Below, piece by piece: positions 45,781 through 56,076 of a DNA stretch of 64,000 bases. The notes beneath the pieces were generated by a model. That model worked only from the letters and a program-made list of their open reading frames with translations. It ran no database searches and was not told where the DNA came from. Made by a program: the position numbers and the translations under genes. The first letter of the stretch is position 1; the number at the start of each line of letters is the position of its first letter. This stretch comes from Arma custos (Eukaryota > Arthropoda > Insecta > Hemiptera > Pentatomidae). The DNA is taken from contig CM073759.1 of assembly GCA_037127475.1 (NCBI GenBank), forward strand, positions 154,724,043-154,788,042, in the 5' to 3' direction.

Positions 45781-46745
45781 GTTTGGTTGGGGAGACCAAA
45801 AGACAGATAAAAACTTCCAGTGAAATATCATTCCGGTTTACGAACTATAATTAAAAATTAATGTTATTTGAATTTACATAAAACTGTTAAATTTAAAAAT
45901 TATTAATTTTCAAGGAGAAATAACATTTGATAGAAAACTATCAAGCAATGTACCGTGTAGGGACGAGTCAAGAGGTGCGAGACCAGTACAAAAAAAAATC
46001 TTTAGTTTTAGTTATTTTTCTGTAACCAATACTTTTTTCAATCTTAAATCGTATCTTGTAACAATAAAAATAAAAGCTTTGTTTTCAATATAATACTTGT
46101 AGTTTTTTCATATGCCCATTCAATTTACTGTGTATGGGGGGCTTGAGAGGCTTTCATTTCAACAGGAAGGGAACCCCTGAATGTTAAGAACCCCTGATGT
46201 AAAGTAACCAATAGGGACACGTTTTTGAGTTACGCATGAAAGTAAAAACCCAAACACTATTGAATTAATTAAAATTGATTTAGGGATTATCGAAATGGAT
46301 AAATCCCTGTAAATCTGATAATTTACTCGATAAAATACGGCATACATTCAATAATAAATGAATAATAGTTTTCATTATTTTTTATTTGTGTATGTCCAAG
46401 GTTGAAGGTGAGACAACTGCAGAATTTAGATTATTACACAACGCGGCATTGTAGAACGTGAACCTGGTAAATATAATTGAAGTGACAGCAACTTGCAAAG
46501 TTATTGAGCTTAACTAAAAAATTTCTATAAGCTTAATAAGTGCAGACTGGGGCAGAGCCGACTGGTTAACGTCCAAGCAGTAGACCGAGGCGTAAGTGGG
46601 AGGAATAGTTTAAAAGTGATCTAACCAATTTAGGTTTGGGTTGTAGCCCGTTGATAGAGGTTTGTAACCGGAATCGAGTCTTGGGGCCCGCTAAGCCTTT
46701 TTATGATTATTGCCTCTATGAGTAACTATTATTTTCCATGTCTAA
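45781..46745. other. No gene seen
   Basis: AT-rich DNA, slightly GC-richer at 46540-46690, with no frame or repeat match. Confidence 0.4.
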
Positions 46746-47492
46746 AGGCCTCTACACAGGTCAGTTTGGTGTGTTCATTTCTAACTGTCACTTCTAACTG
46801 AACGCAACATTCGATTCCACACGAGCACTTCGGTGTGTCAGATGAATGTGCTACCCCTTGGAAGCTCCAAGCCTCTAGCTGATCGTAGTACTACAATTTC
46901 GGTAGGTAAACGTCATCCGCACCCATACCTCTCACCATTCTCTCTAAGTTTTCTAATTCCTTCCGAAAGGCACTTCTTAAACTGTTGATTTTCCCCGTTA
47001 CTACCAATTTGTTTGCTAGGGTATCGATTCCTTTAACCTTTTTAACAAGAATTTTATATGATTCCTCTCGTTTTTGTTTGTTGTGACAGTCCTTTGAAGT
47101 TACTTTCTACAAACATTCCTCCCCTCTGAACAGTTCTATAAATTCTAAAACAAAATCTTTGTCCCAACCAACCATATTAACACTAAGTAATAAAAACACG
47201 CAAAACGAAGGAATACAAACGTGGTTTGGAAAAGCGATTGAAAGGGTGTCTATCCAAACGACACCTGTACGCATGCTCAGATAACTAATGTTACAAACTG
47301 AACTGAAGCGACGGTGTACACGCTCACTTCGGATTTTCGTCAGTTCGGTGTGTCACGCCGAAATGATGAATTTTCATCAGTCCATTAGTCCATTTTTTCG
47401 ATGTGAGCTCACATCAATTTAGCTTACACACGGTCAGTTCGGTGTTTCAGTTCGATGTGAACACATCAAACTGACCGTGTGTAGCATCTTTA
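46746..47492 (-). mobile_element. TIR element carrying a MADF gene (PIF/Harbinger-like)
   Basis: The outer ends are inverted: ctacacaggtcagtttggtg at 46753 onward and caaactgaccgtgtgtag ending at 47485, with further inverted tcagttcggtgt blocks inside. The only coding remnant is a MADF-type DNA-binding domain on the minus strand. PIF/Harbinger elements typically encode such a Myb/SANT-MADF protein beside the transposase, so this is probably a shortened element that lost its transposase. No clean 3-bp target-site duplication was found. Confidence 0.6.
46860..47175 (-). pseudogene. MADF-domain DNA-binding protein, two nonsense codons
   Basis: From an ATG at 47175 (minus strand): MVGWDKDFVLEFIELFRGEE, CL-stop-KVTSKDCHNKQKR, EESYKILVKKVKGIDTLANK, INSLRSAFRKELENLER, MGADDVYLPKL-stop-YYDQLE. 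This is a nearly complete MADF domain of about 95 aa. Both stops are TAG exactly where the family has the Trp codon TGG (CLWK and LWYYD), so each is a single G-to-A change. The rest of the frame is open. In the family MADF proteins bind DNA; in Harbinger elements they help bring the transposase to its target. Confidence 0.7.
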
Positions 47493-47789
47493 AGAAGTCG
47501 TTAAAGTATTCTTCAATTAAACGCTTTCTATAGCAAGTTGTTCCTGGACAATAATACAAATTCAAGACTCCCAATGTAGCATCGTTTGATAGGCCATAGT
47601 AGCAAAAAGTGACATTAAATAAATAAAGAGTTGTTATCGATGCTCTCCGATCTGAGCCTGGTCCTGGATAGTAGAAATTAATTTTAAATTGTAGAATAGT
47701 CATCTACTTTAACTGAAATCAGGTATCAACTTTTTAATTTTCCTTTATATGTCTCATTTTGAAGGCAAAATTATTTGATATTGAACAGT

Positions 47790-48060
47790 AGCGATACCGG
47801 ATATTTAATCTCAGCGGGCGATCAATATACTCTCGAGGTTCTCAATATCTTGCTGAGGGATACGGCGGAAATAGCCGGAGGGCCGAAGAAGGGGTTGCAC
47901 GTCAAATATTTGTCGGGCTTAGGCCAGCTAGCGCTTATTACATCTTCCTAGGTCGTATTGATTCTTCGAGGACTCTTTGCGTTATGTGATTATGTGCCAT
48001 TCCAAACAATGAGGGTTCGTGTCAACATGTCCGCGGTGGGGAGCTATGCATATAAGGATC
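47790..48060. promoter_or_regulatory. GC-rich non-coding island
   Basis: A GC-rich stretch with no repeat motif and no coding frame that I can support, between a TIR element and a jockey fragment. Confidence 0.3.
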
Positions 48061-48146
48061 TCAACTCAGGAATCGGTTTCTAAATAGGTCAAAGGATATA
48101 TGTATGAGTTAATAGATGACATTAAAGTTTTAGGTTAACGGAGGTG

Positions 48147-48385
48147 AAATCACCTTTACCCTTCGTCGTAAGACAATGAATTGCTTTCCTACAGTTTCTT
48201 TTAGTAATATCCCACTGACTCCAATAGAACGAATTCGATACTTAGGGCACCTTAACAACAGTTTGACTTGGAATCCTCATACTAGACGGAAAAGACAAGA
48301 AACAGCTCTCCGTTTCAGGCTATTTCGACATTTACTAGACAAATCCTATAAGCTCCCAAACAATTACAAAAGAGATTGAAAGAGA
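48147..48385 (+). pseudogene. Third, diverged fragment of the jockey family
   Basis: Frames read EITFTLRRKTMNCFPTVSFS, NIPLTPIERIRYLGHLNNSL, then RRKRQETALRFRLFRHLLDK, homologous to 13780-13995 of copy 1 with many changes. Both ends are abrupt. An older relative of the two full-length copies. Confidence 0.75.
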
Positions 48386-48399
48386 TTTTTTCTATTCCT

Positions 48400-49865
48400 C
48401 CTATTTGGTTCAAATAAAAAAAATACTCTGATTCACCAACCAACAGGGTTCTTGCATAAATACGAATTTATTTCCAAACTGTTCTAATAATTTTTGATAA
48501 TTGAGGGTTCGCATGTAAATTTAAAGTGGCTTGCTTATGAACTCTTAATCCTTCAGGCCCAATAAAACATCTTATGCAATGTCCTCGGTTACAGCTGTTG
48601 CATAATAGTGGGGTTTGAAAAGCAAAAACTATTGGTAATAGATATTTACTAACCTAAATAAGGCAAAAGCAATATTTTTGAAATATGTGCGTTTTGATTT
48701 TCTTAACATCGAGTTAGAGTTGAAATTTTCTTAAAAATTTCCCTTCGAAATTGATCATTTAAAACTCCCAAACCAATCGGTTAGTGAACCGATATCAAGG
48801 ATGATTCTCGGGGAAACAAACTTTTTTTTATTTTTAAAACACCTCAAACGATCAGACGATACACCAGACAAAGTAGACTATTTTGCATAGCTACTTCTGT
48901 AGTTTTCACCAAAAACAAGTTGGTGTGCCACTCCAGACATACTTATATTCTGAATTTCCCCTTGACAGTTATCGTTACGAGTAAATATAAATTATGTTCC
49001 ACTTTGTACGGCTGAATTTAGTTATAAAATCACGTCATACACAGACCAGTTTGAATTTTTTAAAAAATTAATTGTTTTTTTTAATTTGTATATGTACAAT
49101 TTTTGGTGTAGGTTTGCATGAATCGATTTGACAATCCTGTGACATTATTTCCATAGAAAACGCTTCCAGTTCTCAATGTTTTATTTTTCGAATTTTTATA
49201 TGCATTTTTTTTTTAATTTTGCAAAATTCAACCTCGGTTGACAACCTTGAGTTTTGGATTATTTGGATCATAATAAACGAATTTCAGAAGATAAACCACC
49301 TCGGCATAATTTGAATGGTTATGCGACATCCATATCTCCATCGTCTAAAACGCCCTATCACCCTGTTGAGATATATTATTACAGAAATAGGATGTTCAAG
49401 TATTTAGAACAGATGTATGTAAAAAGGATGTGTTGGTCGATAGGTGTTCGTTGTAAGTTGTGTTATTTGCCTATTGAGGGTCTTTTATATAGTCGACAAT
49501 TTTTGGATTTAAACTTCTTATTTTTTTGTAGGAGTCTTTTTAGATAAACACTAAACCTGCCAGTGGTAAGTGATGATATTTATGCATTTATTTTCTGTCA
49601 AATTTTCAGATTTATGATTTGAAAATAAAGTTTAGTAATTATTTTTAATCAAATAAAACCAAAGGCAATAGGCTTATAAAAAGATAGAGAACAAGAAAAA
49701 TAAAGAAATGGAATCTTCTCTTTCATATCAGTTTTGTTTATTAAATGTTATATAAAAGTGAAATAACCACTAAGACCAACTTAAAACGATAAATTTTACA
49801 TTTTTTTATGTTTTCATTATACATTGGAAAATATATTGAGTTTAAGAGTTGTTTACGAGACCAAT
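48400..49865. other. No supported gene
   Basis: AT-rich. A 97-aa + frame at 49254-49547 (containing KTPYHPVEIYYYRNRMFKYL) has no domain that I recognise and ends in Phe/Leu-rich low complexity; I do not call it. Confidence 0.35.
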
Positions 49866-49871
49866 ACTCTA

Positions 49872-50112
49872 TGGGAGTGGAGTAGCTCAATGGATAGAAT
49901 GCTGAGTAGCTAAATTGAAGATTCAAGGTTTATGTCCGCCTGTGGCAGATGAATTATTTAATTTGTTAATAGCCATGGGTGGACCCAGTGGGACCTTAAG
50001 ACCTTCCAAGGGCTCATAAAGTGGGTAAATCTCCTCCGTGCACAAACTGTTTCTAGAAACAGTGCAACCTAAACCAAGTACTGAGCCTAAGGCCCTTCAT
50101 GAACTGTATTTT
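49872..50112 (+). repeat. tRNA-derived SINE
   Basis: Head: gtggagtagctcaatggata, gaatgctgagtagcta, then a damaged B box (aaggtttatgtccgc). Body: gtggcagatgaattatttaa, atagccatgggtggacccag, and an end with agtactgagcctaagg. Same family as 21755-21842 (minus strand) and 19890-20142. Confidence 0.6.
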
Positions 50113-50394
50113 TACAGTTTTTAATGTGCAACTTTTATTCTATCGCCCCAAAATTTTTCGCCCATCTATCAGCATGTCGTGTTACAGCTGGAGAAGGGGT
50201 AAAGAGAAAGGCGCATGACCGGACAGTCCAGGCCAATATGGCGGCCCAGTCAGCTGACCGTGTAGCATTTATATTCTCACTTATTCCTGCAAGTGTATGT
50301 TGTATGTTCATTTACCGTCAATTTATGCTACTATGGCTAATCGGACGATGCTACAGTGGGAACTCTAAATTTTGCCTATCCAGGTTTAATTAGG

Positions 50395-50583
50395 ATAAGG
50401 ATTTTTAACGAGTACCTGACATCGTACAGGGTCGGGACCCCCGTTTAACGTCCCTTCCGAAGGACGGCGTAACTAAGGATTTTTTATTCCCTTTAAAAAA
50501 TCTAGGGCCACCTGCCGGGCTACGAACCCGCGATCTTGGGCTTAGTAGTTGGATACGCTAACCACTAGACCACAGGTCGCCCC
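50395..50583 (-). repeat. tRNA-derived SINE with a gggacgttaaac core
   Basis: On the minus strand: ggggcgacctgtggtctagt, ggttagcgtatcc, then the B-box-like gcgggttcgtagcccgg, forming a fairly complete tRNA-like head. The body contains cgtccttcggaagggacgtt and aaacgggggtcccg and ends near ggatttttaacg. Head and body are better preserved than in the other SINE family. Confidence 0.65.
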
Positions 50584-50589
50584 TTCCTG

Positions 50590-51340
50590 CAAGTGTTCGG
50601 TATTTGGGTGTTTTGATCTGTGTATTAATGTAAATGCATTTATTTACTTTATCGTAAATGTTTTAATGTTCATTAACTTTATATAGCATTATATAAATAA
50701 AAACGATTTGTTTACTAATAAAAAATCTCTTCAAAGACTATCAAATCCTTTTATCGGTGTGTATTAATTTTAATTTTGATATATAATAATATATTTAATT
50801 ATATTTATAATTCAAGGCATTATAGCTTATAACGCCTGTATTGATATGCTAAAGGGACTTGTCCCAGAATAAATAAAGACATTATTATTATTATTATCTT
50901 GTTCTTTTTCTCGGTTTCTACCACAGAATGGACCAACCCGGACATAATTCAAGGGTTAGGCTAGAATTTGTTTAATGATAAAATACATCAATGTATAATC
51001 ATAAACAAACACTTTATTGGGAATATTCCTCTTAAATAATATTCCTCTTACTTTTTAATATGCGTTTATCATCTAATACGCAAATTTAAATTAAATTTTA
51101 TAATTGAATATTTTGTCTACTATTGATTTCCCATTATCATTCCCATTTTTCAATAATTAAGTTAAGATTAAAAACGCAATTTTAATACCCTAAATCGAAT
51201 AATTTTCCAAATTTTTTTAGGTAAATGCCTACAAACCGAAAAAAAAAGTTTCACTTACATCGTGGTTTCATATAACCTCACAACTTTTGTTTTAAGGTTA
51301 GTTTAAGCGGTCCACTGAAAGAAAATAGAAGACATTTCAC
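50590..51340. other. No gene seen
   Basis: AT-rich, with an ATT microsatellite near 50883-50897 and no sustained frames. Confidence 0.45.
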
Positions 51341-51349
51341 ACTTTTTGC

Positions 51350-52110
51350 AACATAAACCCGGACGGTTACGACTCGGTATTGGTTGCGTGCCTCAGATAT
51401 AGCAACCGATAGCACTGACCCCAATAGCACTAAGGACCCTCCAGCAATACTTAATTCTAATTAGGGCCACTAAAAGATAGCGGAGATAGGACTCCGGTCT
51501 TGTTCATAGCTCTCCGAGTAATTTATAGTTTAATTATTTGCTTTGAGCCCGTCCGCCTGATATATGGAAGGTAACCCAGTATGAAATTAAAAGTGGGAAA
51601 AACCCGTTATTAGCCGGCTATAAAAATTATTGTACGTGCTAATTATCCGTTTCGCCTTGTCATAATTCAGGGCAAATTGCTCCATATCTGTCGAGGAGCG
51701 GGGCCTGTGTTTATCACACGCCGTCCGGAATAAATTTACCTAATCGAAACAGGCGAGCATTAATGAGAGAAACAGGGACATACAAAAACGGAGGAAGTTG
51801 AGAGTAAAACAAAAGGAACGAAGTTGGAAATGGAAAAAAAAAGTTGGATATAAGAAGAAGAAGAGGAGATAAGCGAGAAGGATTGGGGCATTAGTTAATA
51901 CAGAGAGGGTGTAATAAGAGAGAGGAGAGATGCGAGCAGTGATATATCTCCTGCCCGCGGCGCTCCGGCTTCCGTTCTCCGCCACTTCCAATCCCAGCTC
52001 CGATCAGCAGCTACCGTCCCTCCTCATCCAGGACTATCTGGAAATATATCTGCACCTGGTCAGCTGTGAGGGGGTACGTCCTCTAACAGTCTTGCTCTCA
52101 CCTACTGAAT
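51350..52110. promoter_or_regulatory. Long GC-rich non-coding island, possible exon inside
   Basis: The longest of the GC-rich islands, interrupted by a purine-rich part at 51770-51930. A + frame from an ATG at 51930 gives a hydrophobic start (MRAVIYLLPAALRLPFS) and then SSDQQLPSLLIQDYLEIYLH, with a splice-donor-like gggggtacgt at about 52070. That could be a first exon, but no partner exon is visible and the rest of the frame is low-complexity. I favour non-coding regulatory DNA. Confidence 0.3.
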
Positions 52111-52329
52111 CCTCCAAACCGAACAGCAAGCGTGGTTTCTTTTATTTATTTTTTTATACTATACTTACAACTATAACAAGAAAAGTTATACAAAGAAAGC
52201 CGTGAATACTAAAAACGGGCAGATAGAAGTCAGAAAATAATTCAGGTATTTATTAGAGAGATCAATAGTGGAAAGGATTACTAGTCCCTAAAATTAGAAG
52301 AAATTAATTTACTCACAAAAAAAATGTGT

Positions 52330-52820
52330 AATAAAATTAATCTACTCACTAATACGATATTAAGGCACTACAATGCTGTAGTAAGGCCAGTGATTTTGGA
52401 TAAGACGGGAACTACAAATTTCTAAAGCCATGGAAAGCTCTTGGAGATCGAAAGGCGAATGTTAAAAATAATGCATGGCCTAATAATATCATAGGGGAGC
52501 TATAGATTGAATATAGGAAGGTAAGAAAGGACAGAGGTTTTAGAAACAACTATGAGGAAAAACATGTGGAGTGAGGATGGATCCCAAAAGATGGATTCAG
52601 CAAATGTTCAATAAGATATACAAACTGAAAAGCCAGAGTAGTACGCTAAGCAGATGAATTTAGAACTTTAAAGAATTGGAATTACTAATAGGAACTGCCT
52701 CGACAAAGAGAGATTTAGGAGCCAAATCAAAAATGTTAGAGTTCTTCTGGATGAGAGAACGAAGCATGGTCATGGGGGGATGGACGGAGGAGAGAAGAAG
52801 GCACTATTCATAGAAAATGA
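52330..52820 (+). pseudogene. LINE C-terminal remnant
   Basis: It begins TNTILRHYNAVVRPVIL and has LLEIERRMLKIMHGLI, GSQKMDSANVQ-type and KERFRSQIKNVRVL pieces, the post-RT region of RTE-like elements ending in the D-R-x-x-F-R-x-x-I pattern. Stops throughout. Confidence 0.45.
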
Positions 52821-53024
52821 GGGGAGAATAAAGAAAGTGTGAAAAACATAGCGTGGTCTTTTGTTAGCCGGTTCGCAAAAAAAAATATAATTGTAAAATT
52901 GGCTGTTATATTAGTTAAATTAATGTAAAAAAAAAACAAGAGTAAGCTGTCGAAACCAATAGATATTTTAAAACATAGTTTAATAATTATTTTTAATTTA
53001 TTCATATTAAAGACACAGCTTTAT

Positions 53025-53290
53025 GATTCGATGAGACTTAAGAACAGAGATGAGGAAAGGATTGGAATTACCGAAAGGAGGAATATCCAACCCCTGAATA
53101 TAACTGTCGCGTGCCCTGAAGGAAGAGGAAAAGGCCGTCCAAGAATCTCTGGGATTAATCAAGTTCAGGAAGATTTGGCAGGATACGTTCTTAATTAAGA
53201 AGTTGCTCTTGTCAGGAAGACCTGGAAAACCACACTGTCGTAAAATTTGGTTGAAGAAAATCCCTGATTTGGAGAAACTCTTACAAAAAA
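53025..53290 (+). pseudogene. LINE 3' tail, same family as 22915-23345
   Basis: It reads VACPEGRGKGRPRISGINQV, QEDLAGYVLN and EENP-x-FGETL. The DNA from atcaagttcaggaaga to gaagaaaatccctgattt parallels 23225-23335 closely, so the two are copies of one LINE 3' end. Confidence 0.5.
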
Positions 53291-53639
53291 AAATGGTTAA
53301 TACAAAGTTTGTAAACTAAACTATTAGCAATAATAGATGTAATGAACAATAAGTTATAAAGATGGCAACTTTATAAGTAAATTGCTTAATTTTATGATAC
53401 AGTTAAGATATTACATGGATCTGTAGGCTAGAGGGAGGGTGAGTGTTTTGGTGGAATTGAAAAATAACTACAACGGTTCGGTGGATTTTGTACAGATTTG
53501 AATATCTAGAAAGAGAAGTGATTTACTGGTTTATATTACAATAATAAGTAATAACAATACAAAAGTCAAAGCCTTTTGTTTATTTTTCTCGATGTATCCC
53601 ACTTTGCGCAGTTCAAAGACCAGTAATGCTTGATGAATA

Positions 53640-54120
53640 GATATCAGGCAGACTAGATCTTACAAACTGAACCGAGAATAGGGCGAATCGTTACCGTCAG
53701 AAGTGATGGCGAAATCGCGCTACAAGTCCGTGCAATTGAGTTAGCTATCTAAATCCAGGCTGTAATAGACGAGCGAAACAATTTATGCCGTGAAATGGGT
53801 CGGTGTAAACAAGGGCTGTATTATTATTCGGTATCGAGTGAGAAGAAGACATAAATAGCCGATACTATCTCACTAGCAGCTCTAATCCCATAATGGCCGT
53901 ATTGCGGTGACGATATACGACTCACGCTCCATATTTATAACTTAATCCCCCCAGATGCCGCTAGCTGCGCGGATAATGAGCGCCTCTATCTGAGTTATAC
54001 CTGACCGCTGTTTAATTACAGGTGATAAATCAGGTGTATCTTCCCCGGCTTATTGAATATTAACCTGAGCCTAGCAACAACTGCCCCTAGCTGACCACTC
54101 GCCCTCTTCAAGAGTCTAAT
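53640..54120. promoter_or_regulatory. GC-rich non-coding island with paired CAGGTG sites
   Basis: A compositionally distinct, repeat-free stretch. It includes taattacaggtgataaatca followed by ggtg, placing two CAGGTG E-boxes 12 bp apart (54019-54024 and 54031-54036) next to a homeodomain-like TAATTA core. Without comparison to another genome these sites are only suggestive. Confidence 0.35.
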
Positions 54121-54377
54121 AGAGATAAAATTCTGTACAATTTACTTTATTATAATGCCCATCTTTCTTAATAAATGGAAAATATTTTTAATTCATTTTC
54201 CTTTTCATTTCTTTTTATTCTATTAAACATAAACAAGTATTTATATGACTTCTAACCACAAAATGAAAATAATACACGTATGAGTTGAAAATGGTTGACT
54301 GGATGATCTTATGTAAAGGAGATGGTTGGGGGTGCAGTCAATAAGAACACCGAATAAGTGAAATACTTATATTATGT

Positions 54378-54416
54378 GCCGACGTTTCGACCTACAGTGT
54401 AGGTCATCTTCAGGGC
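54378..54416 (-). ncRNA. Hammerhead-ribozyme-like motif (type I, tiny stem III)
   Basis: On the minus strand: GCC, CTGAAGA, U, stem II (gaccuaca/uguagguc), GAAAC-GUC, GGC. CTGAAGA fits the core CUGANGA and GAAA the second core strand. GUC is a valid cleavage triplet. Stem I is GCC/GGC; stem III has two potential base pairs and no loop. Hammerheads with minimal stem III are known from Penelope-like elements and are thought to act as dimers. Activity is not shown by sequence. Confidence 0.6.
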
Positions 54417-54531
54417 GAATGATGGGAAGCGTGACCGTTACAGATCGCGGCTAGAGTGTACTGTCTGTACACACAGTGTAATGACAGTACACTCTAGCCG
54501 CGATCTGTAACGGTCACGCTTCCCATCATTC

Positions 54532-54570
54532 GCCCTGAAGATGACCTACACTGTAGGTCGAAACGTCGGC
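54532..54570 (+). ncRNA. Hammerhead-ribozyme-like motif, mirror copy
   Basis: Same sequence on the + strand in the right arm: CTGAAGA at 54535-54541, GAAAC at 54560-54564, then gtc and ggc. It forms the inverted partner of the motif at 54378-54416. Confidence 0.6.
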
Positions 54571-54639
54571 ACATAATATAAGTATTTCACTTATTCGGTG
54601 TTCTTATTGACTGCACCCCCCAACCATCTCCTTTACACA

Positions 54640-56040
54640 CGAAAATAATACACCTTTGTTTTCCTATAAGTGTCTACCTAAAACAATTTTCCTTTGGGTA
54701 AACTCTAGTGTCGAAAGCGTTGCGTTCTTTACAAAGTCAGTTTCACAAAATTTAACGCATATTAGAACTTTAAGTATACACAACATCAGTCGGTCATTCA
54801 ACATTAAAATGCTGGGAAATCTCTGACTCAAATTGTCCAAATTTTGGGGGAAAACCAGTTAAACTGTCCTAAAAATAGTGGAGAGATTACTTAAGGAAAA
54901 CCGCATTCCCAGAAAAAAAAGTTAAACATGCAAGACAAATTTTAAGTGATAGGAATGACGCTTCGATCATCAGAGAAATATAACAAACTCCATATTTTAG
55001 TACACCCAAAATAACAATGTAACTATCCAACGCTGAGATGAACCATGAAAACGTTCAGAAGCAGTACGACGTGTCCTATGAAAAAAAACGAGGTGTATCT
55101 TTTTGTCTGTGAGGTGAAATCATTTATTCATATTTTGTTTATTTTTTAAAAATTATCAAAGTTGAATATATTTTATTTTAGTGTTTAAATATGTATTCAA
55201 GTTGGTACTATAAATAAATGAATTTCAGGTTTTGTTTTCTATAACGATTTAATTTTGTTTACATGATGTATTAATTTCACTGTGAGCCACTGTAGTCAGT
55301 CCGGGTAACAGAGAAGAGGAAAGGGAAAGAACAAGAGGGTGCAAAATTTTCAAAAAAATGATTGCATGATTTATCATCATTTCTGAATATGTTGAATGCC
55401 TGTATAGAATATATATATAATTAGTGGTCAATAGAAAACAGGCATAACATATATTAAAGGTCAAAAACAGGTCACTTAGTTTTGTAATCGTAAACAAAAT
55501 AATTGGATGAACGGTAAATCAAGATGAAGTGGTGTAGAATCATATACAAGTGTCAATTCTAATATACATTCTCATTTTCGCATTAATTTCTTTTTATTAC
55601 CGCATGCATATATTTTTCCTCATGTATATATTTATTTTATTTTGTATATATCATTGTTTTGTTATGGAATGATTGTAAGCTATTTAGCGCCATTACTTAC
55701 TGCCCACAAGTGGCACAAGTGGCAGATTATAATGTTTCAATAAAGTGTAAAAAGTGTAAACAAAAAATTTGCATTCCAAACGTTTCATAAAATTTAATAG
55801 AGCTGACGTAATACATTTTTTTTTAGTATTTTTCTAGTTTCATAGAAATAGTTGTTTACAAACAAAAAATGTTTGTAGTATGCATGGGGAGCCGTCAAAC
55901 AAGAAAGCCCTTGTTCTAAATGTCCTTTTGTTTTAAATAACCCCGTTGGCATTCCCATTGGTTTATTGAGAAAACAGTGGTTTCTTTGATGATTCGAAAA
56001 ACGTTTCTCATATTGGGCAGTTCAGCTTTGTAGCTCGATC
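54640..56040. other. No gene seen upstream of the first histone-fold ORF
   Basis: AT-rich. Around 54770-55090 a decayed frame with ENRIPRKKS-like and RQILSDRNDA-like residues could be a transposase scrap, but it is too weak to name. The promoter of the downstream ORF, if any, would lie here; no clear TATA/initiator pair stands out. Confidence 0.3.
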
Positions 56041-56076
56041 TGGTAAGTGATTTTCTTGTTGGTCTGCAGAAGTACT

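Larger units (their letters stand above)
54294..54637. mobile_element. Palindromic foldback element with two hammerhead motifs
   Basis: 54312-54465 and 54483-54637 are almost perfect inverted copies (about 154 bp each) around a 17-nt centre. Each arm contains one hammerhead-like motif, pointing inward from the centre toward the two outer ends. The outer left flank (gttgactggatgat) also matches the related element at 57464. No coding capacity. Confidence 0.85.

Noticed and set aside
49254..49547. 97-aa ORF as a gene
   Set aside because: No recognised domain and a low-complexity C-terminus; length is within chance for AT-rich DNA of this extent, though I cannot exclude an exon.
50505..50583. 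Functional tRNA gene on the minus strand
   Set aside because: The head is tRNA-like but is followed by a SINE body, and the 5' and 3' ends do not form a convincing acceptor stem.
54312..54637. CRISPR-like or satellite array
   Set aside because: It is a single inverted repeat, with no direct repeats or spacers.
54780..55090. Transposase fragment
   Set aside because: A few residues resemble a transposase linker, but no catalytic or helix-turn-helix block is recognisable.
56047..56076. Upstream in-frame ATG as start of histone-fold protein A
   Set aside because: The added MIFLLVCRST is unlike the fold, and the DNA has a splice-acceptor look (ttcttgttggtctgcag).
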